47,289 bases of DNA from a virus, in the IMG/VR virus record IMGVR_UViG_3300019889_000022, positions 1 through 47,289 of that record; one strand, given 5' to 3'. A model generated the notes under the pieces. The model had not been told where the DNA came from, did no database searches, and saw nothing but the letters and a program-made list of their open reading frames with translations. Both the position numbers and the translations under genes were made by a program. The number at the start of each line of letters is the position of its first letter. The first letter of the stretch is position 1. This document shows, in pieces, positions 37,136 to 46,034 of the stretch.

Positions 37136-37174
37136 GGTGTTTCTCCCCGGTCTAACCCCGGTCATTGAGTTGGA

Positions 37175-37211
37175 CCCCGCGCAGCCGACCGGGGTAGGTA
37201 GCTGCGCGGGG
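37175..37211. terminator. Hairpin after the major tail gene
   Basis: CCCCGCGCAGC (37175-37185) pairs with GCTGCGCGGGG (37201-37211), an 11-bp perfect stem. It lies in the gap between the major tail protein stop and the chaperone start. Likely a partial terminator that keeps tail protein mRNA above chaperone mRNA. Confidence 0.65.
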
Positions 37212-37221
37212 CGTACAGAGG

Positions 37222-37734
37222 TCAGCTGGACGAGGAGTCCCCGCCGACAGTTGCGAGGACCGTCGCGCCAGTCACGAACAACTTCTGGCCCGTCTTGAGG
37301 ACGCTGTTCGCCTCGGGCGGCAGGTCGTTGTACTGGCCGGCCTTGATCGGTGAGATCGTGACCGTCTGCCCATCCGCCGAGGCGGTGTCGAACGGCAGGC
37401 CGCGCCGGACGACGAGGAAGTGCGTCGACCCGGGGATGAGGGTTTCCTTCACCAGGTTCGGGTCGGTCGTGTTGGTGTTGTCGATGTAGATGACGTCGAG
37501 CGACCGGGTGAACCGGCCGGGCTGCTCGTATACCTGCGTCGAGCACAGCCGCTCGTCGGCGATGACCTGCTCGTCCAGGCTCGGCGAGTAGCCGTCGCTC
37601 GTCAGGTAGCAGGACGCGTCGACGGAGGTCACGTTGTCGATCTCGGTGGGCTCCACCGCGTCGAGGTCTGCGATCGCCGCGACAATGCGAACCGAGACGT
37701 TGCCGTCTGCCGGGGTTGCAGGAAGGTCAGTCAT
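37222..37734 (-). CDS. Major tail protein
   Basis: A 170-residue protein. DGNVSVRIVAAIADLDAVEP, IDNVTSVDASCYLTSDGYSP, then DERLCSTQVYEQPGRFTRSL and HFLVVRRGLPFDTASADGQT give the tube-protein pattern with a long beta sheet. It ends VGGDSSSS, matching the tetra-serine end of the capsid protein. Followed by a hairpin and the chaperones, the expected order. Assignment rests on order and pattern. Confidence 0.75.
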   Translation of the reverse strand: MTDLPATPADGNVSVRIVAAIADLDAVEPTEIDNVTSVDASCYLTSDGYSPSLDEQVIADERLCSTQVYEQPGRFTRSLDVIYIDNTNTTDPNLVKETLIPGSTHFLVVRRGLPFDTASADGQTVTISPIKAGQYNDLPPEANSVLKTGQKLFVTGATVLATVGGDSSSS

Positions 37735-38033
37735 TGGCCTGGCTCCTTGTCTGATCGGGACCGCGACGGCGGCCTACCGGGTCGTTCGGGGGTGGACTCG
37801 GCGAGGGATTCGTCGAGGTCTTCGGCGTCGGCGACCACGGGCTCCGACGGGGGTACCGCCACCGGGGCGAGCTCGACGAACGGCTTCGCAGCTCGGGGGC
37901 GATCAGCCGGCGGATACCGGTCTGCCTTGATGGGGACCAGGAGGCCCTTCTTGATGCGCCAGTCCCGCTCGGGCACGTCGAACTCGTGCCGGGTGGCGGG
38001 GTCCTTGACGCGGATGAACCGGGTCTTGGGCAT
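37731..38033 (-). CDS. Small head-tail region protein, unknown
   Basis: A 100-residue protein. The N-terminal 40 residues (TRFIRVKDPATRHEFDVPER) form a compact basic domain, and the rest is a disordered acidic and Pro-rich tail. Found in this slot of several actinophage operons as a hypothetical structural protein. It overlaps the major tail protein start by 4 bases. Confidence 0.55.
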   Translation of the reverse strand: MPKTRFIRVKDPATRHEFDVPERDWRIKKGLLVPIKADRYPPADRPRAAKPFVELAPVAVPPSEPVVADAEDLDESLAESTPERPGRPPSRSRSDKEPGQ

Positions 38034-38075
38034 GCCGAACGCCCCTCTCGGGGTAGGCGGATAGAGGGGTGTTGG

Positions 38076-38531
38076 TCAGGCGGAAGCGGGAACCGACGCG
38101 AGACGCCAGTAGTCCCGGATGTACATCGGGTGGAGGCCAGCGTTCGCACCGGTGAGGGTGACGTCCTTGTCCTCTGCCGACTGGTCCGACGACGGCCGTG
38201 CGAGCTTCCAGCACTTCCTGCCGGCCACCTGCGGAAGGACGTTCAGCAACGCCGATCGGGTGCGGTCCTGGATGATCCGCAGCCCGTCGCCCGTCGCGGC
38301 GACGTGGAGGACCACCAGCGTGCCCTCGAACAAGGTCTGCGTGTCGGCGAGGTCGATCGCGTCCATGTTCGTCCGCAGCGACAGGTGAACGTACGGGTAC
38401 GGCGGGGTCTTCGAGATCTGCCCGTCGTACAGCGGGATACCCGTGTCCGGCGGATCAGCGTTCGGCGCCACCGGCACGAACCCGTCAGTCACCAGCAGCC
38501 CCTTCGCTGCGGCGAAGTGTTCGACGATCAT
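38076..38531 (-). CDS. Tail terminator protein
   Basis: A 151-residue protein: MIVEHFAAAKGLLVTDGFVP, then PPYPYVHLSLRTNMDAIDLA, FEGTLVVLHVAATGDGLRII and QDRTRSALLNVLP. This alternating strand-helix layout and the gene's place (after the HK97 gp10-like gene, before the major tail protein) match tail terminators. Confidence 0.65.
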   Translation of the reverse strand: MIVEHFAAAKGLLVTDGFVPVAPNADPPDTGIPLYDGQISKTPPYPYVHLSLRTNMDAIDLADTQTLFEGTLVVLHVAATGDGLRIIQDRTRSALLNVLPQVAGRKCWKLARPSSDQSAEDKDVTLTGANAGLHPMYIRDYWRLASVPASA

Positions 38532-38923
38532 CAGCGGCCAGCGATCAGGCGCTCAGCCATCAACCCGACCGCCTGCTCGAACCGTGGAGCCTCGGCCCGC
38601 ATCGGTGCCTCGATGTCCAGCACCGGCCCGTTCTTCGACGTGCCGAAATACAGGATGTTGCCGAGCGCGCCCTGCGTGCGGTCCTTGTCGGGGCCGACCT
38701 CATAGCCGATCTTCCCGAAGCCGAACGCACGGTCGTACGTGATCGCAGCGGCAAAGTGCTTATATGAACCGGACGACTCAGCCTCGGCGACCATCTGGTC
38801 CTTGATGTTCTGCGCGGCCTTCTTTGAGATCGCGTCGGCCTCTGGCACAGCCCGGCCAGGGATACGACCGAAGTCAGCGGCCAGCCGGTTCACCTCGGAC
38901 ATGTCCACCGTGATGCGGTTCAC
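38531..38923 (-). CDS. HK97 gp10-like head-tail joining protein
   Basis: A 130-residue protein from a GTG start overlapping the upstream TGA (GTGA). VDMSEVNRLAADFGRIPGRA, VPEADAISKKAAQNIKDQMV and a later GNILYFGTSKNGPVLDIEAP match the family pattern. It ends in a helix (GLMAERLIAGR). Probably joins head and tail. Confidence 0.7.
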   Translation of the reverse strand: MNRITVDMSEVNRLAADFGRIPGRAVPEADAISKKAAQNIKDQMVAEAESSGSYKHFAAAITYDRAFGFGKIGYEVGPDKDRTQGALGNILYFGTSKNGPVLDIEAPMRAEAPRFEQAVGLMAERLIAGR

Positions 38924-39318
38924 GAGGTCACCTCCGACTCGGCGATGTAGAAGCGACGCATCGTCTGATGCGTCTTCCTCGACGGGCCAGCAACCCGCCA
39001 CTCCCGGCCAACCAGATCCGGGTCCAGCGCCGAGGCGGTAACCACCACCACGTCACCAGCCTGCACGCCGACCACGGACATCGGCACCTGCAGCACATCC
39101 CGCAGAACCGTCGAGACGTGCTCTCCGACCTCGGGCCGCGACTCGTACGGGTCGTTCGTCTGGATCCGGCACTTCCCCGAGTAGACCGGGGAGAACGTCG
39201 TATGGGCCTTGCCGTCGGCGTCCGTCGTGGTGCCCGTTGGGCGCTTGATCGTGCAGGCGTCCACCATCTGCGCCTCGGCCATGCGCCGGCCGCGCAGCGT
39301 CACCGCAGCGGCCGACAT
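38920..39318 (-). CDS. Head closure protein, DUF6093-like
   Basis: A 132-residue beta-barrel-like protein. MVDACTIKRPTGTTTDADGK, then FSPVYSGKCRIQTNDPYESR, SVVGVQAGDVVVVTASALDP and RRFYIAESEVTS match head-closure or stopper proteins. The start could be the first or second Met. Coupled to both neighbours. Confidence 0.65.
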   Translation of the reverse strand: MSAAAVTLRGRRMAEAQMVDACTIKRPTGTTTDADGKAHTTFSPVYSGKCRIQTNDPYESRPEVGEHVSTVLRDVLQVPMSVVGVQAGDVVVVTASALDPDLVGREWRVAGPSRKTHQTMRRFYIAESEVTS

Positions 39319-39893
39319 CAGCCGATCCTCACGATCCCGGCACGGGCCCCGTACCGGCGCCGCAGTAGCTTCTGCGACAGGGGCGGCAGCAGGTCACCGC
39401 GAGCCTCAGCGCCCTGGGCGTACTGCTCCCGGTAGTCATCGATCGACAGGCCAGTGGCGGTCGTCGGGTTGGAGTGCAGGTGCGCGGCCAGGCTCAGCGT
39501 TAGCTTCCGCGCCAGCCACAGCCGCTTGTCGCCTTCCGGGTAACCGTGGGTGTACGTCACTGCCACGGTCGCCGGCTCGTAGATGTAGGGCGACCAGCCG
39601 CAGCCCCGCCACAACCGGGCCCCGAACCTCTTGAAGTCGGTCACGGCCTCGCCGTCGATCTCCACCGACAACACCGACTCGACCGGACGTTGAGGAAGCG
39701 ACAGCCACGAGCCCGTGTCGCCCATCAGCTCGATCTCGTCGTCCTCGACTCGCAGCAAGTCCTGGCCAGCGGCGGCCTGCACTTCGCCCGTGGCGATCTG
39801 CAGCAGCATGTCCGCGTCGTCAGGGCTGAGCGTGTCAGCGGTCTCCGAGAGGAGGGCCCACAGGTCGTCCTTCGTTGCGAGCGTGTCAACCAT
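39318..39893 (-). CDS. Head-tail connector (adaptor) protein
   Basis: A 191-residue protein: ATKDDLWALLSETADTLSPD, DADMLLQIATGEVQAAAGQD, a strand-rich middle with LPQRPVESVLSVEIDGEAVT, and WLARKLTLSLAAHLHSNPTT. This matches gp6-type adaptor proteins. A GAGAAGGGGG ribosome binding site lies 6 bases before the ATG. Confidence 0.75.
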   Translation of the reverse strand: MVDTLATKDDLWALLSETADTLSPDDADMLLQIATGEVQAAAGQDLLRVEDDEIELMGDTGSWLSLPQRPVESVLSVEIDGEAVTDFKRFGARLWRGCGWSPYIYEPATVAVTYTHGYPEGDKRLWLARKLTLSLAAHLHSNPTTATGLSIDDYREQYAQGAEARGDLLPPLSQKLLRRRYGARAGIVRIG

Positions 39894-40290
39894 GCGGACC
39901 CCCTTCTCGGTTCAGTTCGTCAGGCGTCGTCGTCGGACGAGTCTTCGTCTTCCTCGGAGTCAGCATCGGGCTCGTCGTCGTCGCTCTCGTCGTCGGCGGG
40001 CGCTCCGCGGCCACGATGGCGGCGAGGATGTCCGGCTTCTTGGTGGCGGCGCCGAGGTCGATCTCGTGCTCCGCGGCGTACGCCTTGAGTTCGGGCACCG
40101 TGCGCTTCTCCAGCGGCTTCTCTGCGTCGGCCACAGCCGGCGCAGCACCATCGACAGTCACGCCGTACTCGGCCGGCAGCTCGCGGAGCTTCGCAGCTTG
40201 CCGCTCGTTCACCGTGGCCTTACCGTCCTGGAACCGGCACACCTTGTAGACGACGAGCTGCGGATACTTCTCGCATGTTGCAGTGAACAT
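39886..40290 (-). CDS. SAP-like domain protein with frameshifted acidic tail
   Basis: The open frame gives 134 residues, with a SAP-like helix pair (KRTVPELKAYAAEHEIDLGA then ATKKPDILAAIVAAE). After AAER it turns into a Thr/Arg run using rare AGA and AGG codons. The -1 frame from 40003 gives an acidic tail (APADDESDDDEPDADSEEDE, then DSSDDDA) with preferred codons and stops at 39920, before the next gene's ribosome binding site. That tail, about 27 residues, is the likely natural end. It follows the capsid gene. Confidence 0.6.
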   Translation of the reverse strand: MFTATCEKYPQLVVYKVCRFQDGKATVNERQAAKLRELPAEYGVTVDGAAPAVADAEKPLEKRTVPELKAYAAEHEIDLGAATKKPDILAAIVAAERPPTTRATTTSPMLTPRKTKTRPTTTPDELNREGGPHG

Positions 40291-40312
40291 GGGTCTCCCC
40301 GGTCAGGTGTGA

Positions 40313-40341
40313 GCAGGGGCCCACTCGCGGCGGGCCCCTGC
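40313..40341. terminator. Strong hairpin after the capsid gene
   Basis: GCAGGGGCCC (40313-40322) pairs perfectly with GGGCCCCTGC (40332-40341), a 10-bp stem with a 9-base loop. It lies just past the capsid stop. Probably limits transcription into the next genes relative to the capsid. Confidence 0.7.
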
Positions 40342-40348
40342 TATCGGG

Positions 40349-41353
40349 TCAGGAGGACGAGGACTCGTCGCCGGTCGAGAGACCGGTGATCTTGCCGTGG
40401 TGCAGCTCCAGGCCGTACTCCAGGCCAACCTCGCCGTACAGCTGCCGCTTCTCGGACGCACCGGCCTTGGCCAGCTCCTCGACGAACAGGAACCCCTTGC
40501 CCGGGATCTGCAGGAACACCGGGGCGCACTCCTCGAGCGACACCACCGCAACCGTGTCCTGCGGCATCGCCGGGTCGAGCATGATGTTCAGGTTGCCGAA
40601 GTCGGTCTCGATGTTGGTGACATTCACACCACCGACGTTCCGCGACGCGGGCACGATCTCGTAGCCCTTCGCCTTGAAGTACGTGGTGATGCGGCGCTTC
40701 TGGGTGCTGTTCGTGATCAGCGTGCGAGTCTCGCCCTCGCGGATGCCGCCGTTGTCCCAGATCTCCTGCATGAGGTCGACGACCAGCTCCTGGTTGGCGT
40801 TGGAGAGGTCCGCCCCGGCCGCGGCGATCACGTTCGTGGTGATGGCTGCGAGCAGGCCCCGGGTCTTCCGCGCGCTGGCGTTGGTCGCCGGGTTCGCGAA
40901 CGTGCCCGTGATGAAGCTCTTGTTGACGTCCCGGGCGACTTCCTTGAGCGCCTGGGCCACCTGCCAGCTGAGCTCGTCGGTGACAGCGTTGCCGCCAGCG
41001 ATACCGACGGCACCCGTGTGGGTCGAACCGGTCGAGTTGAACTGACCGATCGCGGCCTGCTTGGTGTAGCTGACCTCGACAGTCTCCTGGTGGATCTCCA
41101 CCACGTTGTTGACGTTCCCCCGCACTCGCCCGCCCGCGGTCTGAGCGTTCGCGCCTTCGAGTCGCTGCCGGTCGTCAGCGGCGTCACGCAGGTCGTACGT
41201 GGTCCACTGGAACAGAGTGCTCGTGGCGTCCTTGCCGCCAGTGAGCCCGCCGATCGCGGACAGGAACGGGGTGTCCTCGCGGGAGACTGCGAACAGCTCA
41301 CCGACATAGTTGGGTTCGTTGAAGGTGGTGCCCTGTCCGGTAATTCCAGCCAT
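40349..41353 (-). CDS. Major capsid protein
   Basis: A 334-residue protein: NEPNYVGELFAVSREDTPFL, SAIGGLTGGKDATSTLFQWT, then EIHQETVEVSYTKQAAIGQF and AQALKEVARDVNKSFITGTF. These match the HK97-fold capsid proteins of the DUF5309/SU10 type. The ribosome binding site AGGAGG is strong. It is preceded by the scaffold gene and ends GDESSSS, like the major tail protein. Confidence 0.85.
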   Translation of the reverse strand: MAGITGQGTTFNEPNYVGELFAVSREDTPFLSAIGGLTGGKDATSTLFQWTTYDLRDAADDRQRLEGANAQTAGGRVRGNVNNVVEIHQETVEVSYTKQAAIGQFNSTGSTHTGAVGIAGGNAVTDELSWQVAQALKEVARDVNKSFITGTFANPATNASARKTRGLLAAITTNVIAAAGADLSNANQELVVDLMQEIWDNGGIREGETRTLITNSTQKRRITTYFKAKGYEIVPASRNVGGVNVTNIETDFGNLNIMLDPAMPQDTVAVVSLEECAPVFLQIPGKGFLFVEELAKAGASEKRQLYGEVGLEYGLELHHGKITGLSTGDESSSS

Positions 41354-41404
41354 GACTGGTCCTCCTAATGAGGTCGGGGCGCAGCCATCGGCCTGCCCGT
41401 GCGG

Positions 41405-42034
41405 CTATTTGGATGCGAACTTGATTTGCTTGAGCCGGATCGACTCTTGGACGTTGCCCTTGGCTTCGGCGTCCTTGATCTGCGCGTCGATGTCGACCGC
41501 GCCTCGGGAGCCTTGCGTCGGGTCCGGCCTGGGTGTACCTGGTGTTCCGGGAGCCGTCGTTGGGAACAGCGCGGCGAGACGGTCGGCATGTGCGACCAGT
41601 TCCTCGCGGGTCGTGCCGCGGAGTTCCAACGCCTGCTCAGGCGTCATGCCCTTCTCGTGTGCCACCTCGGCACGCCAACGAGCCTCGCGCTCCCTGGCCA
41701 GTTCGCCCTCGTGGTTCGACAGCCGTTCGTTCAGCTGCTCGAGCTCCGACTTGGCGTCTGCGGGGTTCTTGGCGCCGAGAGCATCCGCGATCGCCTGGAG
41801 CGGCGACAGCGCAGCGATCTGCTTCTCGAGCTCCTTGCGAGCATCGCGCTCAGCTTGGAGTGCCTTCTCGCCGTTCGGGCCCAGCGGCTTGTCGTCGACC
41901 GCGGGCGGGTCCGTCTTCGGCGGTTCGCTCGCCGCGGTCGCAGCCGGTGCGGCTGGGGTGGCAGGAGTTGCAGGAGTTGCCGGGGCAGCAGGTACCGCAG
42001 GTGCGGCCGGCTGACCAGCTGTCGGTTCGGGCAT
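41405..42034 (-). CDS. Scaffold protein
   Basis: A 209-residue protein with a long low-complexity Pro/Ala/Thr start (MPEPTAGQPAAPAVPAAPAT) and a helical charged body (EKALQAERDARKELEKQIAA, then KSELEQLNERLSNHEGELAR). The C-terminal helix (AQIKDAEAKGNVQESIRLKQ) would bind the capsid. Size, composition and place before the capsid gene match a scaffold. GGAGGAA lies 7 bases before the ATG. Confidence 0.8.
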   Translation of the reverse strand: MPEPTAGQPAAPAVPAAPATPATPATPAAPAATAASEPPKTDPPAVDDKPLGPNGEKALQAERDARKELEKQIAALSPLQAIADALGAKNPADAKSELEQLNERLSNHEGELAREREARWRAEVAHEKGMTPEQALELRGTTREELVAHADRLAALFPTTAPGTPGTPRPDPTQGSRGAVDIDAQIKDAEAKGNVQESIRLKQIKFASK

Positions 42035-42090
42035 GAGGTATTCCTCCATCGCAGAGGGGTTGACCCGGATCCGCATCGCGCGGTCGGGAG

Positions 42091-42987
42091 TCAGGTGATG
42101 TAGCCGTGCAGCCGCAGCAGATCCAGCGACGTCGCACGATCCGGGGCGATCCGGTAGATCTCCTCAGGCGTGATCCGGACGATGCCGCGGCCACGCTCTC
42201 GGGTGGCCTGGCGCCCGTCGGCGGTGGTGTAGATGCCGCCTTTGCGCCCAGCGTTGACGACCCTCGCTGGGTCGGCTCCGTCGCGAATGGCTTGGGCGTT
42301 GGCCTTCCCGAACCGGTCGTTCTGCTCGGCATCGGTCAGGCTGTTGAAATACCGCTTCGGGTCAGTGGCGAGGTCGCCGGCGACGTTCTCCACCGATGGG
42401 CAATGAATGCAGTCGCAACGAGGGTGCCTAAGAAAGCCCTGGTTGTGGGCGAACCACTTACCAGCGAGGATCGCGCACCGGCCGCACGACTTCCCGGACA
42501 GCATCCGGACGTACCCGACACGCGGCCGAGCCGTGACCGCGATCCCGTCCGAGACGCGGCCGGCGTCAGCCACCTGGGTGCGAAGGATCCGCTCCAGATC
42601 AACCCAGCCAGTTGCCAGCGCCAGATCAGGCGACACCCCGCCCTGGATGGCCGTCAGTGTGGTGATCCGCGGCTGGTCGAGAAGGGTGTCGAGTGTCCGC
42701 CCGTCAGAAGCGATACCGGCGAGCCGACGCGGCACAACCCTGGCCTCGGGGTCAGCGTCGATGCCCTGCTCGCTGAGTGCCGCGTCCACGTAGCTGTCGC
42801 TGCCCTGCGCCGCCGCCAGCTGGGCCCCGGAGACCGCCAGCATCAGGTGAGGGTTGAGCTCCCGCCACGAACCGGTGATGTCCGAGCGGTCAATCCCCGC
42901 CCAGGTCCGATCGCCAACCTCGGCGAGCGCGTCACTCAGTTCGAGACGTTGGGCGTACCGATCACGCGACGCTTCGAGTGTCGCCAT
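42091..42987 (-). CDS. MuF-like capsid maturation protein
   Basis: A 298-residue protein. The helical N-terminal part (LEASRDRYAQRLELSDALAE) leads to a C-terminal SPP1 gp7/MuF-like region: KSCGRCAILAGKWFAHNQGF, LRHPRCDCIHCPSVEN and later RDGADPARVVNAGRKGGIYT. The Cys/His cluster resembles an ART/VIP2 or zinc site. It overlaps the portal by 26 bases. It probably joins the portal during head assembly. Confidence 0.75.
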   Translation of the reverse strand: MATLEASRDRYAQRLELSDALAEVGDRTWAGIDRSDITGSWRELNPHLMLAVSGAQLAAAQGSDSYVDAALSEQGIDADPEARVVPRRLAGIASDGRTLDTLLDQPRITTLTAIQGGVSPDLALATGWVDLERILRTQVADAGRVSDGIAVTARPRVGYVRMLSGKSCGRCAILAGKWFAHNQGFLRHPRCDCIHCPSVENVAGDLATDPKRYFNSLTDAEQNDRFGKANAQAIRDGADPARVVNAGRKGGIYTTADGRQATRERGRGIVRITPEEIYRIAPDRATSLDLLRLHGYIT

Positions 42988-44386
42988 CGGCCGGCGCCTC
43001 GCTCTGGTCAGCGAACTGGTTCGCGATCACACCTAGCGGGTTCCGCCGGGCGGCCTCGTCGTCGGCCTTCTCCATGTTCTTGATCTGCGCGTCCGTGTAG
43101 CCGAGGTCCTCGCGGGTCTGTCGCAGCGGCACGATCGGGTTCGGCGACGTCGTGTACTTCTTCACCGCAGCGTCAGCCGATTGCGCGACCGTCGGCGTCG
43201 AGGCGTCCCGCCACATCGTCTCCAGCCGACGCAGCTTCGGATCCCATTCGCCGGTCTGGATACGCCGAACAATCCGGCCGACCTGCTCGTACGAGCCGCC
43301 GAACGCCCGCTGCTTCCGCTCAGCCCGCTTGATCAGCCGGATCTCACCAGCCAGCCGCGACTCCGCCGACGGCGGATTGTCGGTCGCCAGGCCCATGTAA
43401 TCCGGGGGCAGGCCAGCCAGCGACGAAACCAGGCGCGCTAGCTGGTTGATCGAGTCGTGGAAGTTCTTGAGGTCCGCAGCGCGGAACTCAAACTCTTTGC
43501 CCTCGGACTCGCCGAGGGTCAGGAACTTGCCCATGATCGCCTGCATCGCGGTCATGGGGTTGCCCTGCTCGTCCACCATGTCAGTGGGGCTGATTCCCCA
43601 GAAGCCACGCAGCGGAATCGCTGTGAACTCCGCTCCGATCATCATGTCCGTGGCGAGCTTGTTCGCCGCATCACTCAACGGGATGATCGGCGACAGCTCA
43701 GACGTGCCATAGCGGACCCGGTTACCCGTCCGGTCGCGCCGCGACGACTGCAGCCGGGCCCGGTTCACCACCGGCACGATCAGTGGCACGCCAACGTTGT
43801 GCACGTCGCGGTCGATCTCCCGCCAGCCGCCCGCCCAGTCATACCAGACGGTGTGGTTGGGGCGGTACAGCGTCGCGTATCGCTCGCTCTCCCTGGCCGC
43901 ATCGCCTTCCTCGGTCACCCGGCGCAGCGCCGCTCGTGGCTTGCGCGTGCGCGGGTCCATGTCCGCGAACACCTCGAGAGGTGACTCGGCCGTCAGCAGC
44001 GGCGTGTCTGAATCGGCCTCGTTCGACCCAACGGCAAGGTAGTAGCGGCGCATCGTCAGCGCGTCCACGTGACCCATCTGGGTCTGCTCGTCCATGTCGT
44101 TGGACTGCCACACCCGCATCAGGTCATCATCGCCCGAGTCAGCGTCGGGAAGCCGAAAGCCCTCCACGTCGAGACGTTCCTCGACCGCATCGACCACCAA
44201 CTGAGGCCAACCGATCACCACAGGCGCGATCCGGTCGCCGAGCTCCCGCTGGATCTCCGGGTGCATGTACGTGAGCGGCTGCGTGCCCTCGTAATACCGG
44301 TCCAGAGCCTCCAGTTCACCCTTCTCGGCGTCGTGCTGAATCGCCAGGTAGTTCACCCAGTCGAGGTCTTCTGTGGGCACAGCCAC
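42962..44386 (-). CDS. Portal protein
   Basis: A 474-residue protein from a GTG start, with GAGGGGG before it. WVNYLAIQHDAEKGELEALD, RYYEGTQPLTYMHPEIQREL, then VVDAVEERLDVEGFRLPDAD and later DSINQLARLVSSLAGLPPDY match the SPP1-type portal of actinophages. It forms the dodecamer through which DNA enters and leaves. Between terminase and MuF-like genes. Confidence 0.85.
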   Translation of the reverse strand: MAVPTEDLDWVNYLAIQHDAEKGELEALDRYYEGTQPLTYMHPEIQRELGDRIAPVVIGWPQLVVDAVEERLDVEGFRLPDADSGDDDLMRVWQSNDMDEQTQMGHVDALTMRRYYLAVGSNEADSDTPLLTAESPLEVFADMDPRTRKPRAALRRVTEEGDAARESERYATLYRPNHTVWYDWAGGWREIDRDVHNVGVPLIVPVVNRARLQSSRRDRTGNRVRYGTSELSPIIPLSDAANKLATDMMIGAEFTAIPLRGFWGISPTDMVDEQGNPMTAMQAIMGKFLTLGESEGKEFEFRAADLKNFHDSINQLARLVSSLAGLPPDYMGLATDNPPSAESRLAGEIRLIKRAERKQRAFGGSYEQVGRIVRRIQTGEWDPKLRRLETMWRDASTPTVAQSADAAVKKYTTSPNPIVPLRQTREDLGYTDAQIKNMEKADDEAARRNPLGVIANQFADQSEAPADGDTRSVA

Positions 44387-44399
44387 GAGCGGACCCCCT

Positions 44400-46034
44400 C
44401 TACCTCATGACGACCATTCGCTGACGACGGACCTTCCAAAGCTTCGCGGCGGTGACATCGCCGGCCGCTTCGTTCGTGATCACCGACACCACGGCCATGT
44501 CGATCTTTCGACCGTCGCCCGGCTTCGTGAGGACGTACCGGTTCGATGGGCGTTGCGCCTTTCGGGCGTTCCGCATGTGCTGCTCGGTGATGTCGCAGCC
44601 GTCGTGGTGGAACGCGCTTTCGGCCTTGTTCACGTCGACCAGCAGCCGCTCACAGGCGGCGTGCATCTGCACCGGCCGGTACGTCTCGAACCGCAGAACG
44701 CGCTTCTCCCCGTACTTCGCGGCCCACGCGTCGAGCTCGGTCTCCCAGTACGGCGGATCCCCGTACATGCGGATCACGTCGTAGTTCTCGAACAGCCAGT
44801 CCACGGCGGCGTCGACCTCGAGGCGAGGCACCTGACCGCCGTGCTTGAACGGATCCCAGATCGTCGGGCCACCGTCAGGCGTCACCGGGGTGAACTGGTA
44901 ACCGTCCTTGGTCTGCGCCCGGATCCCTGTCCAGTCATCGACGTCAGAGCCATCGAAGCCCAGCACGATCTGCGTCTTGAGCGGGACATCCTCGAGCTTC
45001 TTCCGCTCGTTCCACTTGTCGCCGTCCATCCACGTACCCAGGCCGGCCACGATCCGGTTCCCGTAGAACCGCTCCGCCTGCCCTGGGTCCTTCTCGGCGA
45101 GCTCGGCCGCCTCACCCTCGATCGAGTCGAGGTTGACGTGCGGCGAGCCCGCATAGTTGGCCGCGTGGATCCGCCGGCGCTCCGCCTTGACCGTGTATTT
45201 CAGCCCGGCCGGCGGCGGCTCGTAGAACTTGAAGACGTCCTTCGCCTTCGCCTCACGGGTCCGCTGCGCCGTCGACTGCTCCGACGGGTCGTAGCAGTTC
45301 GTCGTCTCGACGCCACGACCGCCCATGCCAGCAGCGCCGCGGCGCTGAGTCTCAGCGACTCGGACCATCTTGTTGTTCTGGTTGTACAGCTGGGTCTCGT
45401 CCTGAAAGTAGGCCGTGATCGGGTTACCCAGACGCGACAGCGCAGACGACGTAACCACGTCGATCCGGCCATCATTCGGCAGCCGAATGAAGCCCTCACG
45501 GACCAGCATCAGATCAGCGAGCGGACCACCCCGGGCCATCGCCTGCAGCGGCCGATACACGTTGTCGACCTGATCCTCAGACGTCGCCAACAGCTGAATC
45601 AGCGGCGTCGACCAGGGCATACCCATCGGCTCGCCCGGATCGTACGGATACTCCCAGCCACAGCCACAGCCATGCTCAGCGCACACATAGCCGTCATCGT
45701 CGCCAGCCCAACCAGCCAGCAGCGCCGGCCCGACCGCCTCATTCGACGTCAGCGTCGCCGTCCACGGACCCTTGCCCGTCTTCTGCGGCGCAATGACCTG
45801 CGACCTGCGGTTATGGAACGCCGCAGCCCGAACCGGATAGTCGTTGTCGTCATACGCGGCCACACCCGGGCGGACCCGGTAGTGATTGACCGTGCACCAC
45901 AACTGCCAGTCGTAGTGACGAAACGGGGCACCCTTGCGGAAGCCGTCCGGGATGATGCAGTGATGCTCGATCCACGCAGGGACAACCCACAGAGTTGGGA
46001 AGTCGACGACGTACCGCTTAGCCTCCGGAGCCAT
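44400..46034 (-). CDS. terL: Terminase large subunit
   Basis: A 544-residue protein. The ATPase has a variant Walker A APQKTGKG (82-89), and the nuclease domain starts at VLGFDGSDVDDWTGIRAQ with its metal-binding Asp residues. A Cys/His cluster (CAEHGCGCGWEY) near residue 140 is unusual. It overlaps the small subunit by 17 bases. It drives DNA packaging and cuts concatemers, most likely at the cos region of the window ends. Confidence 0.9.
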   Translation of the reverse strand: MAPEAKRYVVDFPTLWVVPAWIEHHCIIPDGFRKGAPFRHYDWQLWCTVNHYRVRPGVAAYDDNDYPVRAAAFHNRRSQVIAPQKTGKGPWTATLTSNEAVGPALLAGWAGDDDGYVCAEHGCGCGWEYPYDPGEPMGMPWSTPLIQLLATSEDQVDNVYRPLQAMARGGPLADLMLVREGFIRLPNDGRIDVVTSSALSRLGNPITAYFQDETQLYNQNNKMVRVAETQRRGAAGMGGRGVETTNCYDPSEQSTAQRTREAKAKDVFKFYEPPPAGLKYTVKAERRRIHAANYAGSPHVNLDSIEGEAAELAEKDPGQAERFYGNRIVAGLGTWMDGDKWNERKKLEDVPLKTQIVLGFDGSDVDDWTGIRAQTKDGYQFTPVTPDGGPTIWDPFKHGGQVPRLEVDAAVDWLFENYDVIRMYGDPPYWETELDAWAAKYGEKRVLRFETYRPVQMHAACERLLVDVNKAESAFHHDGCDITEQHMRNARKAQRPSNRYVLTKPGDGRKIDMAVVSVITNEAAGDVTAAKLWKVRRQRMVVMR

